Assembly: GCF_027579695.1 (NCBI RefSeq)
Contig: NC_083570.1
Coordinates: forward strand, 8,914,793 to 8,978,792
DNA: 64,000 nucleotides
Direction: 5' to 3'
From: Neoarius graeffei
Taxonomy: Eukaryota; Chordata; Actinopteri; Siluriformes; Ariidae
The translations under genes and the position numbers were made by a program. How positions within the stretch are numbered: position 1 is the stretch's first letter; each line of letters starts with the position of its first letter. The notes beneath the pieces were generated by a model that made no database searches, had not been told where the DNA came from, and was given only the letters and a program-made list of their open reading frames with translations. Below are positions 47,262-59,147 of this stretch, piece by piece.

Positions 47262-47597
47262 TCCTTCCCACACCTTACAGAACCTGGTATTCCTAGGCAG
47301 TCTCCCACTCAAGTACTAACCAGGCCCAACCTGTATGTGGCGCATCGGGCGGTGCCGATCTCCGTTTCCATAGCCCTCGGCCTCTCGCCTATTACATAGC
47401 TAGGGTTACAGTGGGGGGCTAGTCCTCTGGTAACCACGAGAGTTTAACTCCCCATGCACATCTGTATTGCAGCGTGCCTTGCCAGATGGTAGTAGGTACC
47501 ATTTTTATAATGGTCTTTGGTATGACCCGACCATGAATAGAACTCACGATCTCTCGATCAAGAGACGGACACGCTACCACTAGGCCACTAATCGGTC
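47262..47597 (-). repeat. Composite tRNA/5S SINE, copy 2
   Basis: Duplicated along with 23239-23574; same target duplication at 47249-47261 and 47598-47610. Confidence 0.75.
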
Positions 47598-47610
47598 AGC
47601 TGTCAGGAAG

Positions 47611-48404
47611 GAAAACCATATTTTATTGATTTCGCATTGTTTATTACGAAAAGAAATCACAAAAGTGGACCTTTTTTTCAACATAATCTCCATTTCACTC
47701 AGTATGAGCGCTCCAGGCTTAACAAGAGCCTGAACTCTTCATGACCTGCTGTTTGTGGAAACTAATCCACTTTGTGTTGGGTCACATCCCACCACCTCAT
47801 CACAGATTAGTTTCCTGGAGCAGCATGCCTCATCCTGTTTTATTCCTTACCTCATGATTTATCAAGAACATTATTCCTGGTCGATGAAGAATTCTTTCGC
47901 ATGAACAGATTGTTGAGATGGAAATGAAGTTGTTAGGTGAATATGTTTGAGATCAGAGATCCTGAGTCACTTCAATCAGTCACTTCAGTGTGTCTTTGAG
48001 AAGTAGGAGAACACTGGAGAACCAGGAGGAAACCCACACTGACACGGGTCATTTTACCTTTGGGTCATTTTAACATTGTTAACAGACTGAAATGAATCTC
48101 CTGAAAGGCAGAAGAAAGAAATCTGCTAGTAGTGTTAACACAAGACTTTATCTAATCCCAGTCAGTGCAGGGTTCAAACCCCATCCACCAGAAATATCAT
48201 TAAAATCAAAGGGAAAGGCAGAGACGAGGTGAGATCATCAACAGGAGATCTATCCAGAATAAACACGGCTCACAACTGAGGAGATTTACGAACACACTGG
48301 AAGGGTTCACAGTAACTTCTCCTTCTTTCTTGTGTTGAAAGGCAGTCAGCGTCCTTATTGTTGCATTGCTGCCACCTTCTGGATCAATTCCATGCACCAT
48401 TATA
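47611..48404. other. Non-coding finTRIM flank, copy 2
   Basis: Partner of 23588-24381; nothing coding. Confidence 0.65.
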
Positions 48405-50057
48405 CAGTGTCTTGCAAAAGTATTCATCCCCCTTGATGTTTGTCCTGTTTTGTCGCATTACAAGCTGGAATTAAAATGGATGTTTTGGAGGGTTAGTACC
48501 ATTTGATTTACAAACCATGCCGACCACTTAAAAGGTGAAAATTGTTGTTTTATTGTGACACAAACAATATTTAAGATAAAAAAGACAGAAATCTGGAGTG
48601 TGCATAAGAATTCACCCCCAAAGTCAATACTTTGTAGAGACACCTTTTGCTGCAATTACAGCTGCAAGTCTCTTGGGGTATGTCTCTATTAGCTTAGCAC
48701 ATCTAGCTCCTGGGATTTTTGCCCATTCCTCAAGGCAAAACTGCTCCAACTCCTTCAAGCTAGATGGGTTGCATTGGTGTACAGCAATCTTCAAGTTATG
48801 CCACAGATTCTCAGTTGGATTGAGGTCTAGGCTTTGATGAGGCCATTCCAAGATATTTAAATGTTTCCCTTTAAACCACTCCAGTGTAGCTTTAGCAGTA
48901 TGTTTAGGGTCGTTGTCCTGCTGGAATGTGAACTTTTGTCTCAGTCTCAAACCTCTGGCTGACTTAAACAGGTTTTCCTCCAGAATTGCCCTGTATTTAG
49001 TGCCATCCATCTTTCCTTCAGTCCTGACCAGCTTTCCTGTCCCTGCAGACAAAAAAGATCCCCACAGCATGATGCTGCCACCACCATGCTTCACTGTAAG
49101 AATGGTGTTCTCAGGGTGATGGGTTTGCACCACACAGGGTGATGGGTTTGTGTTTCCCATGATGGCCAAAAAGATCAATTTTGGTCTCATCTGACCAGAG
49201 AATCTTCTTCCATGTGTTTGGGGAGTCTGCCACATGCTGTTGGGCAAACTCCAAACATGTTTTTTATTATTATTATTATTATTTTCTGTAAGTAATGGCT
49301 TTTTTTTCCTGGCCACTCTTCCATAAAGCCCCGCCCACTCTGTGAAGTGTACGACTTAAAGTGGTCCTATGGACAGATACTTCCATCTCCGCTGTGGATC
49401 TTTGCAGCTTCTTCAGTGTTATCGTTGGTGTCTTTGTTGCATCTCTGATTAATGCCCTCCTTCCCCGGTCTGTGAGTTTTGGTGGGCGGGGCCTTCTCTT
49501 GTCAGGTTTGTAGTGGTGCCATATTCTTTCCATTTTGCTATAATGAATTTAATGGCACGCCATGGGATATTCAATATTTGGGATATTTTTTATAACCCAA
49601 CCCTGATCTATACTTCTCCATAACTTTGTCTCTGACCTGTTTGGAGGCTCCTTGGTTTTCATGTTGTTTGTTTTGTCATGTTACAGAGTCAGGGTCCTTC
49701 CAGAATAGGTTGATTTATATAGACACCATGTGACAGATCATGTGACACTGTGATTGCACACAGGTGGCTCTTAATCAACTAATTATGTGACTTATGAAGT
49801 GAATTGGTTGGACCAGCTCTTATTTAGGGGTTTCATATGAAAGGGGTGAATACATATGCACACTCCAGATTTCTGGGTTTTTTTCATCTTAATTATTGTA
49901 TGTGTTACAATAAAACAACAATTTTTACCTTTAAAGTGGTTGGCATGTTGTGTAAATCAAATGGTGCTAACTCTCCAAACATCCATTTTAATTCCAGCTT
50001 GTAAGGCGACAAAACAGGACAAACACCTAGGGGGATGAATACTTTTGCAAGACACTG
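48405..50057 (-). mobile_element. Tc1/mariner element, copy 2
   Basis: Passenger in the duplication; 1653 bp against 1650 in copy 1. It shares the same frameshift pattern, so it was already dead. The DDE parts QQDNDPKHTAK and DLNPTENLW are kept. Confidence 0.9.
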
Positions 50058-50734
50058 TCCAGCAACTTGCGGACATCCTGACCTCAGTATTAAAAGCTTC
50101 TGTCTGAAAATGAGTTCAGCACAGAAACTCCATCACTGGGGGAAACTTTATTCTCCTGTGCTCTTATCTTTTATTCTGCAAAGCTTTGATTGTAATATTT
50201 GAATAAAAATCCCAAACTCACAGATAAACCTGGATTTATAAGGTTCTAAAAAAAGTAAATTTTATTCAATGAAACACAACATGCATTTAATACAATTCAA
50301 TACAACCTCTCTCTGTCTCTTTCTCTCTCTCTTTTCTCTCCAAGTCTTCATAATGGATCAGCACCAGAACATTAGTGCATCGATGTTAACTGAACTTCCT
50401 GCATGTTTGCACCACCTTCATAACTGAAGCTTGATTATGCATTTTCTGAATCATTTAATGAAACAATGTCAGCTGTATGTAATTCGGCTAAAAAGGAGCA
50501 AGAAACAAACAAACAGTGACGAGCCATTTGGGAGCTGAACAAGTCGATTCTGACTGTAAATACCTGTTCAGTCCACATTATGTAGAACATTTTGGAATCA
50601 TCGTTCAATTCACTGCTTATTCATGCAGTGTGACATCCTCACGATACACAACAAGATCTGTTTTTTGTCTTGTTAACTTCAAGAGAGAGAAAAAAGGAGG
50701 CTGGTGAGGGAACAACTCACTTATAGCTGCTATA
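50058..50734. other. Non-coding spacer, copy 2
   Basis: Partner of 26032-26715. Confidence 0.6.
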
Positions 50735-51918
50735 GAGAGCGTGCACGTGACGTCACGAGGTCACGTGATATTTTTTTATCCGCCATTTTGGACGGCAAGG
50801 TCGCGCATAGAACTTAGACGAACCCGTTCTAATTATCAAGTGTGTGGGAGTAGATCTTTCGAGAATGGTTATATCTTGTTCAGCATTTGATTGTACCAAT
50901 AGACAGGGCCAAAAGGAGGGCCTGTCATTTTATAGATTCCCCGCAGACGAGGAGAGACGCGCAAAATGATTTTATCTTTTTGGCTCATATATGCCTTTGA
51001 AAGACCAATCCCTAGTAGGGATGGCGAAAACTAAAAAAATCTTGACCGACCACCGAGCCTCATTAGCCGGTTAAAGTAGGTTAACCTTTGAGTTTAAACT
51101 GGGATGCAAACGGCGGATGCGCCTTTTGCACGGCTGAATCGCGCAGATCCGATTTGGGGGGGCGCATTGGAGTGTCTGAATAATTTCATCAAAGTAAATT
51201 ATGTATTAAAATTACTAAATGAGCAAATGCTGTTACAGTCCATGAAACATAGGAAGTATTAGTATGAGAAGAAGGCAGTTGGTTAGAAAGCTGCGCACAT
51301 TTGCGCAGCTTCCGCGCAGGCGTGCGCAACTGTTTTTCAGACAAAAACATACATATTTACAACCCTGTCATTATCTGGAACTGAGTTTAGATTACGAACA
51401 TTCTTAAGATAAAACGTCCTGCATAGTCTCTTTATGATAAACGTCTTAATGCCACTTACCCGTGAGGTTATCAAGTAGACTTCTTTCTTCGGAACCTTCC
51501 AGAGGTATAGTTGGGATACCCATCCCGCAACAAAATATTTATAAGCTTCCAGGCTCTTGTAAGCTTTGAGGGCTTTGCCAGTGTAACACGATTAACGAGA
51601 AAATTGTAAATGTCATGGTAGGCCAGATCGGGCAAATCGCCGGCACCGCAGCTCCGAATTTCCCTGAACAAGGATTGCGGCAAGTTGTACGGATCTGCAA
51701 TCCCCAACCTGGAACACTTTTCCACGTAATGCTGCCTCACGTCACCTTCAAGATGCTGATCAAACTTAGACAAGTAATCACGCGATGTAGATGGGGTATT
51801 TTCCGAATTTTCTTGGGGATTACTCCCTGGATCCATTACGCTCGCGCAAGGTAAACTATCCTGATGCCGTCCAATGTGGCGGAGTGCACACGTGCGGGTC
51901 ACGTGACTGCACATCCTC
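50735..51918. mobile_element. ISL2EU-type transposon, copy 2
   Basis: Same ends and TA flanks as 26716-28508. It lacks the SINE and about 225 bp that in copy 1 include the end of the THAP exon and its donor (junction near 50969). It retains the YqaJ-type N-terminal exon at 51836-51460 (minus) with the shared -1 shift. The THAP start near 50872 keeps both first cysteines (SCSAFDCTN). Confidence 0.65.
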
Positions 51919-52020
51919 TATAACGATAGTGACGACAGGCTCTAACTCGTTTCATGGACGTTCCACAACATTAAATGTAGATATAAATGGATAAAGAGTA
52001 TGATGTGTCATTTTGTACAC

Positions 52021-52701
52021 TGAAAAATACAACGGCAATTCCAAAAAAGTTGGGACGCTGTGTAAACTGGAAATAAAAAGAGAATGCGATAATTTGCAAA
52101 TCATGGAAACCGATTTTTCATTGAAAATAGTACAAAGACAACATTTCAAATGTTGAAACTGAGAAATTTTATTGTTTTTTGGAAAATATACACTCATTTT
52201 GAATTTGATGTCAGCAAAATGGTTCAAGAAAGGACAAGGGTGTGTTCACTACTGTGTTGCATCACCTCTACTTTTAACAATTCTCTGTTAACATTTGGGA
52301 ACTGAGGAGACCAATTGCTGTAGTTTTGAAAGAGAAATGTTGTCCCATTCTTGCCTGATATACACTTTCAGCTGCTCAAAAGCTTGCGGTCTCCTTTGTC
52401 ATATTTTGTGCTTCATAATGCACCAAATGCTTTCAATGGGAGACAGGTCTGGACTGCAGCAGGCCAGTTTAGCACCCAGACTTTTTTACTACAGAGCCAT
52501 GCAGTTTTAATATGCGCAGAAAGTGGTTTGGCGTTGTCTCGCTGAAAGAAGGAAGGCCTTCCCTGAAAAAGATTTTGTCTGGATGGCAGCATATTGCTCT
52601 GAAACATGTTTATAGCGGAGCTTTCGCACGGGCCGAAAATCTGGAAACCCATCGAGTTGATTTTTCATGGACACACAGGGATCCCAGCCGTGTTCGTCCA
52701 T
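52021..52701 (-). mobile_element. Degenerate Tc1/mariner-like element, copy 2
   Basis: Partner of 28612-29300, ending at the duplication edge. Confidence 0.65.
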
Positions 52702-52878
52702 CCCCGCCCCTCGCTATTCTGATTGGCTGTTTGATTTTGGCCGTAACTAGAAGCGCGAGCACCTACATAACTTATTTTTGTCTCCGGATAATTTCATATT
52801 TATCGGGGTTTTCCATCGAGAACAACTCAAACAGCGCAACACAATAATCATTTTTAGTTGACTCAGTTGATATATATA

Positions 52879-53423
52879 CAGTGGCATGCAAAAGTTTGGG
52901 CACCCTTGCTGAAAATGTCTGTTACTGTGAATAGTTAAGTGAGCAGAAGATGAACTGATCACCAAAAGGCATAAAGGTAAAGACGAGACATTTCTTTTCA
53001 GCGTTTTATGCAGGATTTGTGTATTATTTTTGTTTTGTACAATTGGAGAATGAAAAAAGAAAAGGAATGCCATGCGAAAGTTTGGGCACCCCAATACATT
53101 TGAGTTCTCAGGTTACTTTTACCAAGGTTCCAGACCTTAATTAGCTTATTGAGCTGTGGCTTGTTCAAATTCTTTGTTAGGAAAGGTCAGATGATGCAGA
53201 ATTCAAAGCTGTATAAATTCTCTGACTCCTCAAACTTGTCTCTAAAATCAACAGCCATGGGCTCCTCTAAGCAACTTCCTCACATTCTGAATAATAAAAT
53301 AATTGATGCTCACAAAGCAGGAGAAGGCTACAAGAACATAGCAAAGTGTTTTCAGGTAGCTGTTTCCTCAGATTGTAATGTTATTAAGAAATGGCAGTTA
53401 ACAGAAACAGTCAGCTACAGCAT
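52879..53423 (+). mobile_element. Tc1 element, 3'-truncated
   Basis: Starts at CAGTGGCATGCAAAAG after TA (52877-52878). The transposase begins at 53258: MGSSKQLPHILNNKIIDA, GYKNIAKCFQVAVSS, NVIKKWQLT, a Tc1 paired-like helix-turn-helix. It is cut within the second DNA-binding region by a SINE at about 53430. Confidence 0.8.
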
Positions 53424-53429
53424 ACTCAG

Positions 53430-53775
53430 GTGTACAGTGGTGTGATGGTTAGCACAGTCACCTCACAGCAAGAAGGTTCTGGGTTCGAACCCAGCGGCTG
53501 GCAAGGGCCTTTCTGTGTGGAGTTTGCATGTTCTCCCTGTGGGTTTCCTCTGGGTGCTCTGGTTTTTCCCCACAGTTCAAAGACATGTGGTTAGGTTAAT
53601 ATGGGATGGCCTTGGCTGGGTGCCCTTGAGCGGGGCACCTAACTCCCGATTGCTCCCCGGGTGCTGTTAGCATGGCTGCCCACTGCTCTGGGTATGTGTG
53701 TGTTCATTGCTTCAGATGGGTTAAATGCAGAGAGGAAATTTCACAAGTGTGTGATGAATAAAGTTGTGCTTCCTT
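53430..53775 (+). repeat. Diverged SINE plus dispersed repeat
   Basis: SINE head with B box (gggttcgaacccag) to about 53611, followed by the dispersed repeat (gcccttgagcggggcaccta ... cacaagtgtgtgatgaataa) in plus orientation. Confidence 0.8.
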
Positions 53776-54311
53776 TGTTTACTAATTACTGTTAGTATCG
53801 AGTATCTGTAGCCTACATCATATGAGTTTGCTTGTCTATCATGAAGAGTAATGGAAATTATGTAACTATGTTGGATCTAAAATCCCTGAAAAAATTGTGG
53901 AAATCGATCAATCGAGTCCAAAGTTATGACTAATTATGTGATCCAAATTTATCATAAATTTGATATAATGATGTTGCACTTGCTATTTATTGATATTTTA
54001 AATGTAAAAAATGTTTAAATGAATTGAAAATATTAGTAAAATTCATGTTTTTTTCTTTTATCACTTATTTATTTATTTTTTCATGTTCATTGAGTAAATG
54101 TCACACAGTATTATATAAAAAAATTAAAAATGAAATCATGTGTCGAGCGTCATTTTGCATGATTATATATTTTCTGACAAAAACTACTCTTTCCAAAAGA
54201 CTAAAGTGTAAGATATATCATCAAAATGTAGTTTATAAGCAAGCATATGATGTCTCTGTTGTGTGTGAATCAGTAGTTATCCGATTGTTTACAAATACTA
54301 TGTCTTGTCAC
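53776..54311. other. AT-rich spacer
   Basis: Poly-T rich, no gene or named repeat seen. Confidence 0.6.
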
Positions 54312-54589
54312 CAGGGGCCTCATGTACAAAGACCTGCGTGGATTTCCCACTAAATATGTGTGCACATCAAAATCGGGAAATTTGCGTACGACCAAAAAAA
54401 TCCGGATGTATCAATCAGTGCGTACGAAGGTTTCCACGCACTCTCCTGTTGTACATCCCAATCAACGTGGAATTCGGCGCACATGCACGAGCCCCGTTCC
54501 CCGCCCCGTCTCCTCCCTCAGTTATTCCACACTGAATATGTTAATTAGTATAAATAGATCTGCAGTAAGGCCCGCGTTAGGTAAAAGAC

Positions 54590-55748
54590 ATGGCGAAATC
54601 TCGAAAAAGAAATTTCACAAATTACGAGGTGGAGGCGCTGATTTCGGAGGGAGAGGCAAGACACAAGATCTTGTTCGGAAGCCTGTCCTCCGGAATCAGC
54701 ACCAAAACCAAACGTCTGAATAGGGAGCAAATAACTAATGTCATCAATCAAGTCGGGGCCAACAATCAATCCACAGCCGACATTAAAAAAAAAAAATGGT
54801 CGGACATCAAAGTAGATGTGAAAAGGAGGATGGCTGCGCAGCACAGGAGCGCAATGAAGACGGGTGGCGGGCCGGGGGTCGAGGCCCTCTCCCCTTTTGA
54901 CCAGAGGGTGACCGCGGTCCTCGGTGACCATGCATTAGTCGGCGTGGTTCCGCCCGAAGAGGGGGACTCTGACTTGGCCCAGCAGGATCTCACAGGTGCT
55001 GTAATCATTTTCATACAGGGCGTCCCGAAAAATGTAGCCTATACTCTAAATCACCATAAAGTATGTATGAACTGAAATCCCTGCCTTTAGCACAGTGTAA
55101 TAGAATTCACATACATGACTTAATTGTTCTGTCACCTCCAATTAAAGTGATGTTCAAAGTGTATGCTATGAGACATGCAACGGTCACTGATTGTATGCCA
55201 CTGAATGTGAATGTAGCCTATACCAAGATAACGGTATGATTCGCATCGTCCGCAGTGCCTGCGCCACAATGAGTGCCTATTTGAGTTACATGGGTTTTGA
55301 AAACAAACAAACACCTTTAGTGCTCTAATGTGTACATTTTTTCGGGGACACCCTGTATTTGAGGAAATGTCTTCCTCTCTTAGTAGGCCCAATATTCCTA
55401 GCCACATGTAACCAGAAATAAAACATGTGCACATATTTTCCACAATAGGATTTTAATGACAAATGTATTCTAGCAGGGTGCCAGGGAACAACAGGAGGCC
55501 CCCAGTCCATCCCACCCGAGCAGGAAGAGGACCCCCAGCCGAGCGGATCCAGCGTCACTGTCACCTGCCCCCCTTCTCCACCGCCTGCCCCTGTCGCTGG
55601 GTCCACAGGCCGGGTGCTGACTTGCGCGGTCCTTGAGTCGCAGGGGGAAATTTTAAAGGGGATAGAGGCGATTAACGACAACCTCGAGGGAATCCGCGAG
55701 GAATTGAAGGAACTGAATAACACATTAAAAGAATATCTTAAAAAATGA
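54590..55748 (+). CDS. Harbinger Myb/SANT-like DNA-binding protein
   Basis: Exon 1 is 54590-54995 (ends ACAG, then GTGCTG) and exon 2 is 55477-55748 (after TAGCAG); phases fit, giving 225 residues. The N-terminal 80 residues (MAKSRKRNFTNYEVEALIS, INQVGANNQSTADIKKKW-like, then VKRRMAAQH) form a trihelical Myb/SANT-like domain as in NAIF1. The middle is Pro/Ser-rich, and the C-terminus (ESQGEILKGIEAIND, IREELKELNN, LKEYLKK) is a coiled coil. In Harbinger elements this partner binds the transposon ends and helps bring the transposase into the nucleus. No stop or frameshift is seen, although the transposase is nearly gone. Confidence 0.75.
55016..55355. mobile_element. Mariner-type MITE in the Myb gene intron
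   Basis: 340 bp with inverted ends CAGGGCGTCCCGAAAAA and CAGGGTGTCCCCGAAAAA (reverse) and TA on both sides (55014-55015, 55356-55357). Non-coding. It begins about 20 bases after the donor, so splicing could remove it. Confidence 0.75.
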
Positions 55749-55774
55749 ATGATGTCCCGTGTGTCCTTACCTTT

Positions 55775-56014
55775 TCACATTGTGGCTATTAAGCGCTGCC
55801 GGGTTTGTATGCCATGTCGCTGTGGCACCTCGTTGTGAGGCCCAGGGTCTGGGTCCTCCGGCAGGTCTCGCTCCATTATTGGCACACCGTGCCGCTGCGC
55901 CACATTGTGTAACACGCCACACACCGCAGTTGTGTCTGATTTGTACGCACTTGGAAATCGTTTCATATATTGATCTTGGTAATTATGTGATAAGGCTACC
56001 CCACGCAACATCAA
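55775..56014 (-). pseudogene. Harbinger transposase C-terminal remnant
   Basis: TAVCGVLHNVAQRHGVPI fits the conserved end of Harbinger/HARBI1-type nucleases (LHNIA...GVP). The DDE catalytic region is absent; upstream sequence to 56540 is non-coding. Confidence 0.6.
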
Positions 56015-56554
56015 CTAATAATATTTCAGTCTGACACCTCACAGCAAATGCGCGAGGAAGATCTATTAAGCTAGCTGCAATGCATGGTCCTGCATGTGCA
56101 TTCTTTAATTTAATTAATTAACCAATAGTCACTGGGAATAATATCGAAATGATATTGCTGGGGTTTCTCATTTCCCGTAATTACAATATGGAAGGGATGG
56201 TTGATGGATCTGTTGGCATTTACCCAACAGTCTCGCATTATGTGTCTCGACAATGTCGTATGACTGACATACATTTCAATTCACGCATCCTGATGTTCCG
56301 ATGCATTTTTGGATGCCTCTTATCGCCATGTCATGACTCTTGACCGAGTAGGCCTAAATGTAGTTGTGTTGCTCTGCCTCTAAGTGTCGCCAAGTACCAA
56401 GATGCACCAGAAATGTGCGTACGCCAGCCATGAGGTTTGCGTAGAGTACCGCACTTTTCCATGCCAAGTCAATCTTTGTACATACGAATGTTTGCGCAGA
56501 AAGTGACGTACGTAGCTTTTTTGTGCGTACGCAAGCTTTGTACATGAGGCCCCT

Positions 56555-56960
56555 GATCCTGAACCCATGTAATTTTGCCTAAAAAATCTGGAGTGTCTGT
56601 AGGCCTGGTACTAAATCATAGAATGGATGCCATGTTTGATAATTCTTGGTATGTTGCTATTTGTTGTTGGATACTTTTATCAAACATAAGCACTCAACAT
56701 AAATTGGATTAATACATACAGTGATAAAACTTGAATACTTGCATGTAGTGTCCGTAGGCCCCTTGTAGTGTCCGTAGGCCCCAAGCATTCTTGTTCCAAT
56801 TATTCAGTGATTTACCCATATTTCTCCCATAAAATTCACCAATTTTGTTACAAATAAGTAAAACAATTTTATATATGAGCAAATGATTATACAATGAAAG
56901 GACAGTAATGGTATGAGTGTCAATTTAATGAAAATTATTTAACATGAGAGCAAACAAAGA
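56555..56960. other. Spacer
   Basis: A short direct repeat, tagtgtccgtaggcccc, occurs twice at 56746-56780. 56891-56960 matches 29330-29400. Confidence 0.6.
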
Positions 56961-56986
56961 GGGGCGGCATGGTGGTGTAGTGGTTA

Positions 56987-58189
56987 CCCTTAGCAAAAAG
57001 TAGTATACTTAAAGTTCATTTTATTAAGTATGCTTCAGTATAAGTATAGCAAGTATACTACAGACTTTTAGTGTACTAGAAAGTATACAAATTTAATATT
57101 TTTTTCGGACTAAATTGGAACATTTCAAGTTTATAAAAGTATACTTTAAAGTTCATTTTAAGTTTGCAAAAGTACACTTTAAAGTATACAACAAGTACAC
57201 TCATCTATATACTATCAATGTACTTGGTATATCCCTCTCGTATGCTTAAAGTATACCACAAGTACACTTATCAATTTCCTGCCATTGTACTAGTTATATA
57301 CTTCGAGTCCCTATTTTTAGTTTATTATTGCATACTTTAAGTATACTGTTATAAACATTGGTAATTTCATTAGTTTACACAGTATATTACTTTTTTTTCC
57401 ACCTTTATTGGATAGGACAGTATAGAGACAGGAAATGAGCGGGAGAGATCGGGAAACGACCTCGGGCCAGAATCGAACCCGGGTCCCCGATTTATGGTAT
57501 GGCGCCTTAGCCAGCTGAGCCATAGCCCTTAAAGTTTACTCATACTGTATGTACACAAGAGTGTGATGCATTTACAAAATCACAAGACAATGTTGAAAAC
57601 AAGTTTGATATATTTTCAAACATTTCAAAAACAAAGACCTATGAAATCAAGTCCTTCCTTACTGGAGAAAATGAAAGGAAAAAGTGCACATTTGCATGTA
57701 AAAATGTAAACATAATGGTCTCTTGATCAATAAAGTCAAGTCAAAGGTTTTTCTGCTTTTGTGTATGATTTTAAGGTACATAAAGATAATGCAATTGAGC
57801 ACACATACTATATACTGTAAAGTTTTAAACTCCAGCATTATATTATATTAATATCTAAATTAAATGTTAAGCATGAGTCAATGACTTGACCTTATTATGC
57901 ACTCGGAGCAAGATATACTAAGTATTAGTACTTTGTGGCAGAAAAACGTAAAAAGTATATTAAAGTATAAGTTTTAGTATTAAAGTATAAGTGTAAGTCT
58001 TCGTATTAATGTACTTCGTCTTAGACTTTTGTTTATACTTTTCAGTATAAGCCAAGTATACTTCACTATACTATTCTTAAGGATATAAAATATAGTTTAT
58101 AAAAAGTCAACTTCAAGTATACTTCCTCAGTTTTAGTAAAAAATAAGTATACTCATAGTACACTTGAATAAACTTCTTTTTGCTAAGGG
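56987..58189. mobile_element. 1.2 kb inverted-repeat DNA element
   Basis: Ends CCCTTAGCAAAAAG and CTTTTTGCTAAGGG with a TA duplication (56985-56986, 58190-58191). The interior is rich in AAGTATACTT-like words on both flanks and has no transposase frame. The superfamily is uncertain; the TA site would suit Tc1/mariner. Confidence 0.75.
57393..57530 (-). repeat. tRNA-derived SINE-like segment
   Basis: Reverse strand reads ATGGCTCAGCTGGCTAAGGC (A box) and GGGTTCGATTCTGG (B box), followed by a conserved fish repeat body (cctgtctctatactgtccta). It lies inside the 1.2 kb element. Confidence 0.6.
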
Positions 58190-58501
58190 TAGCGCTGTTG
58201 CCTCACAGCAAGAAGGTCCGGGTTTGAGCCCCGTGGCCTGCGAGGGCCTTTCTGTGCGGAGTTTGCATGTCCTCCCCGTGTCCGCGTGGGTTTCCTCCGG
58301 GTGCTCCGGTTTCCCCCACAGTCCAAAGACATGCAGGTTAGGTTAACTGGTGACTCTAAATTGACCGTAGGTGTGAATGTGAGTGTGAATGGTTGTCTGT
58401 GTCTATGTGTCAGCCCTGCGATGACCTGGCGACTTGTCCAGGGTGTACCCCGCCTTTCGCCCGTAGTCAGCTGGGATAGGCTCCAGCTTGCCTGCGACCC
58501 T

Positions 58502-59147
58502 GAAATCCTACCATACTATCACAATATACTCCACAAAGAAATTCACTCAAATGCAAAATTTTAGTCCGACCAAAATACACTCACTAATAATCTTTCACTT
58601 AAAACCTCAAAACTCGATCAAAATCAATCACTTTCCAGATAATTCACTTGTAAACTTTCACTTAAAACTTTCAAACATAAATTCAAAATAGCACTAAGAC
58701 ACTACCACACTATTCAAATACACTCATCAAAAAAATTGTGCAGAGTGCAGAGCCTATCCCGCTGGAATGTGTGCATTTCCCTCTGCACTCGACTTTTACA
58801 GACTTTCCCCTGAAGATGGCATCTGGAGAAGAACAACTTCAGGTAAGGTCACTGGCTTTGTGAGCTAGGGACACTTCGTTTTGTTTGTAGGAACCCTCTA
58901 CTCACTTCCACAGAACTGTCATGTTGTTTTGAGCTTTGCAATGGTTTTAAAATTAACGTTTTGTATCGGCAAAAAGGCATGCCCCGGCCACTGCCGTGTT
59001 AGCACTTTCCGGTTGAAATCGCAAAAAACGAATTTCCTCAAAACACATCCGATTGACGTGACTGTGGTAGCAACTCAACGTATGCACTCCCAATCGTGCA
59101 AAAATAGACCTAGAAAGCATTTCACTCTGGAGTATTCCTTGAAGGAT
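58502..59147. other. Spacer with one possible small exon
   Basis: AT-rich to about 58735. At 58816-58842 an ATG opens nine codons (MASGEEQLQ) ending at a strong donor, GTAAGG. It could be a first coding exon of a gene whose rest was displaced by the finTRIM block at 59148, or chance. Confidence 0.3.

Larger units (their letters stand above)
34725..52701. repeat. Tandem segmental duplication, copy 2
   Basis: Direct repeat of 8136-29300. The right edge is sharp: both copies share gatcccagccgtgttcgtcc and then differ. Confidence 0.85.
54313..56554. mobile_element. PIF/Harbinger element with intact Myb-like gene
   Basis: Inverted ends GGGGCCTCATGTACAAAG (54314) and its complement (to 56554), with further GCGTACG-rich subterminal repeats. 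A two-exon Myb/SANT-like gene runs rightward. Convergent to it is only the C-terminal remnant of the DDE transposase, so the element is non-autonomous. The target duplication is unclear. Confidence 0.75.
56961..58501 (+). repeat. Mermaid-like SINE split by another element
   Basis: SINE bases 1-26 are at 56961-56986 and the rest at 58190-58501. The break falls within the A box (GTGGTTA/GCGCTG). The 3' tail after gaccctg is missing. Confidence 0.88.

Noticed and set aside
52512-52847. A 111-codon plus-strand frame
   Set aside because: It runs antisense through a decayed Tc1/mariner remnant and across the duplication edge.
57393-57530. A tRNA gene
   Set aside because: A and B boxes are present, but there is no foldable anticodon arm of normal length and the sequence continues into a repeat body, so a SINE head is more likely.
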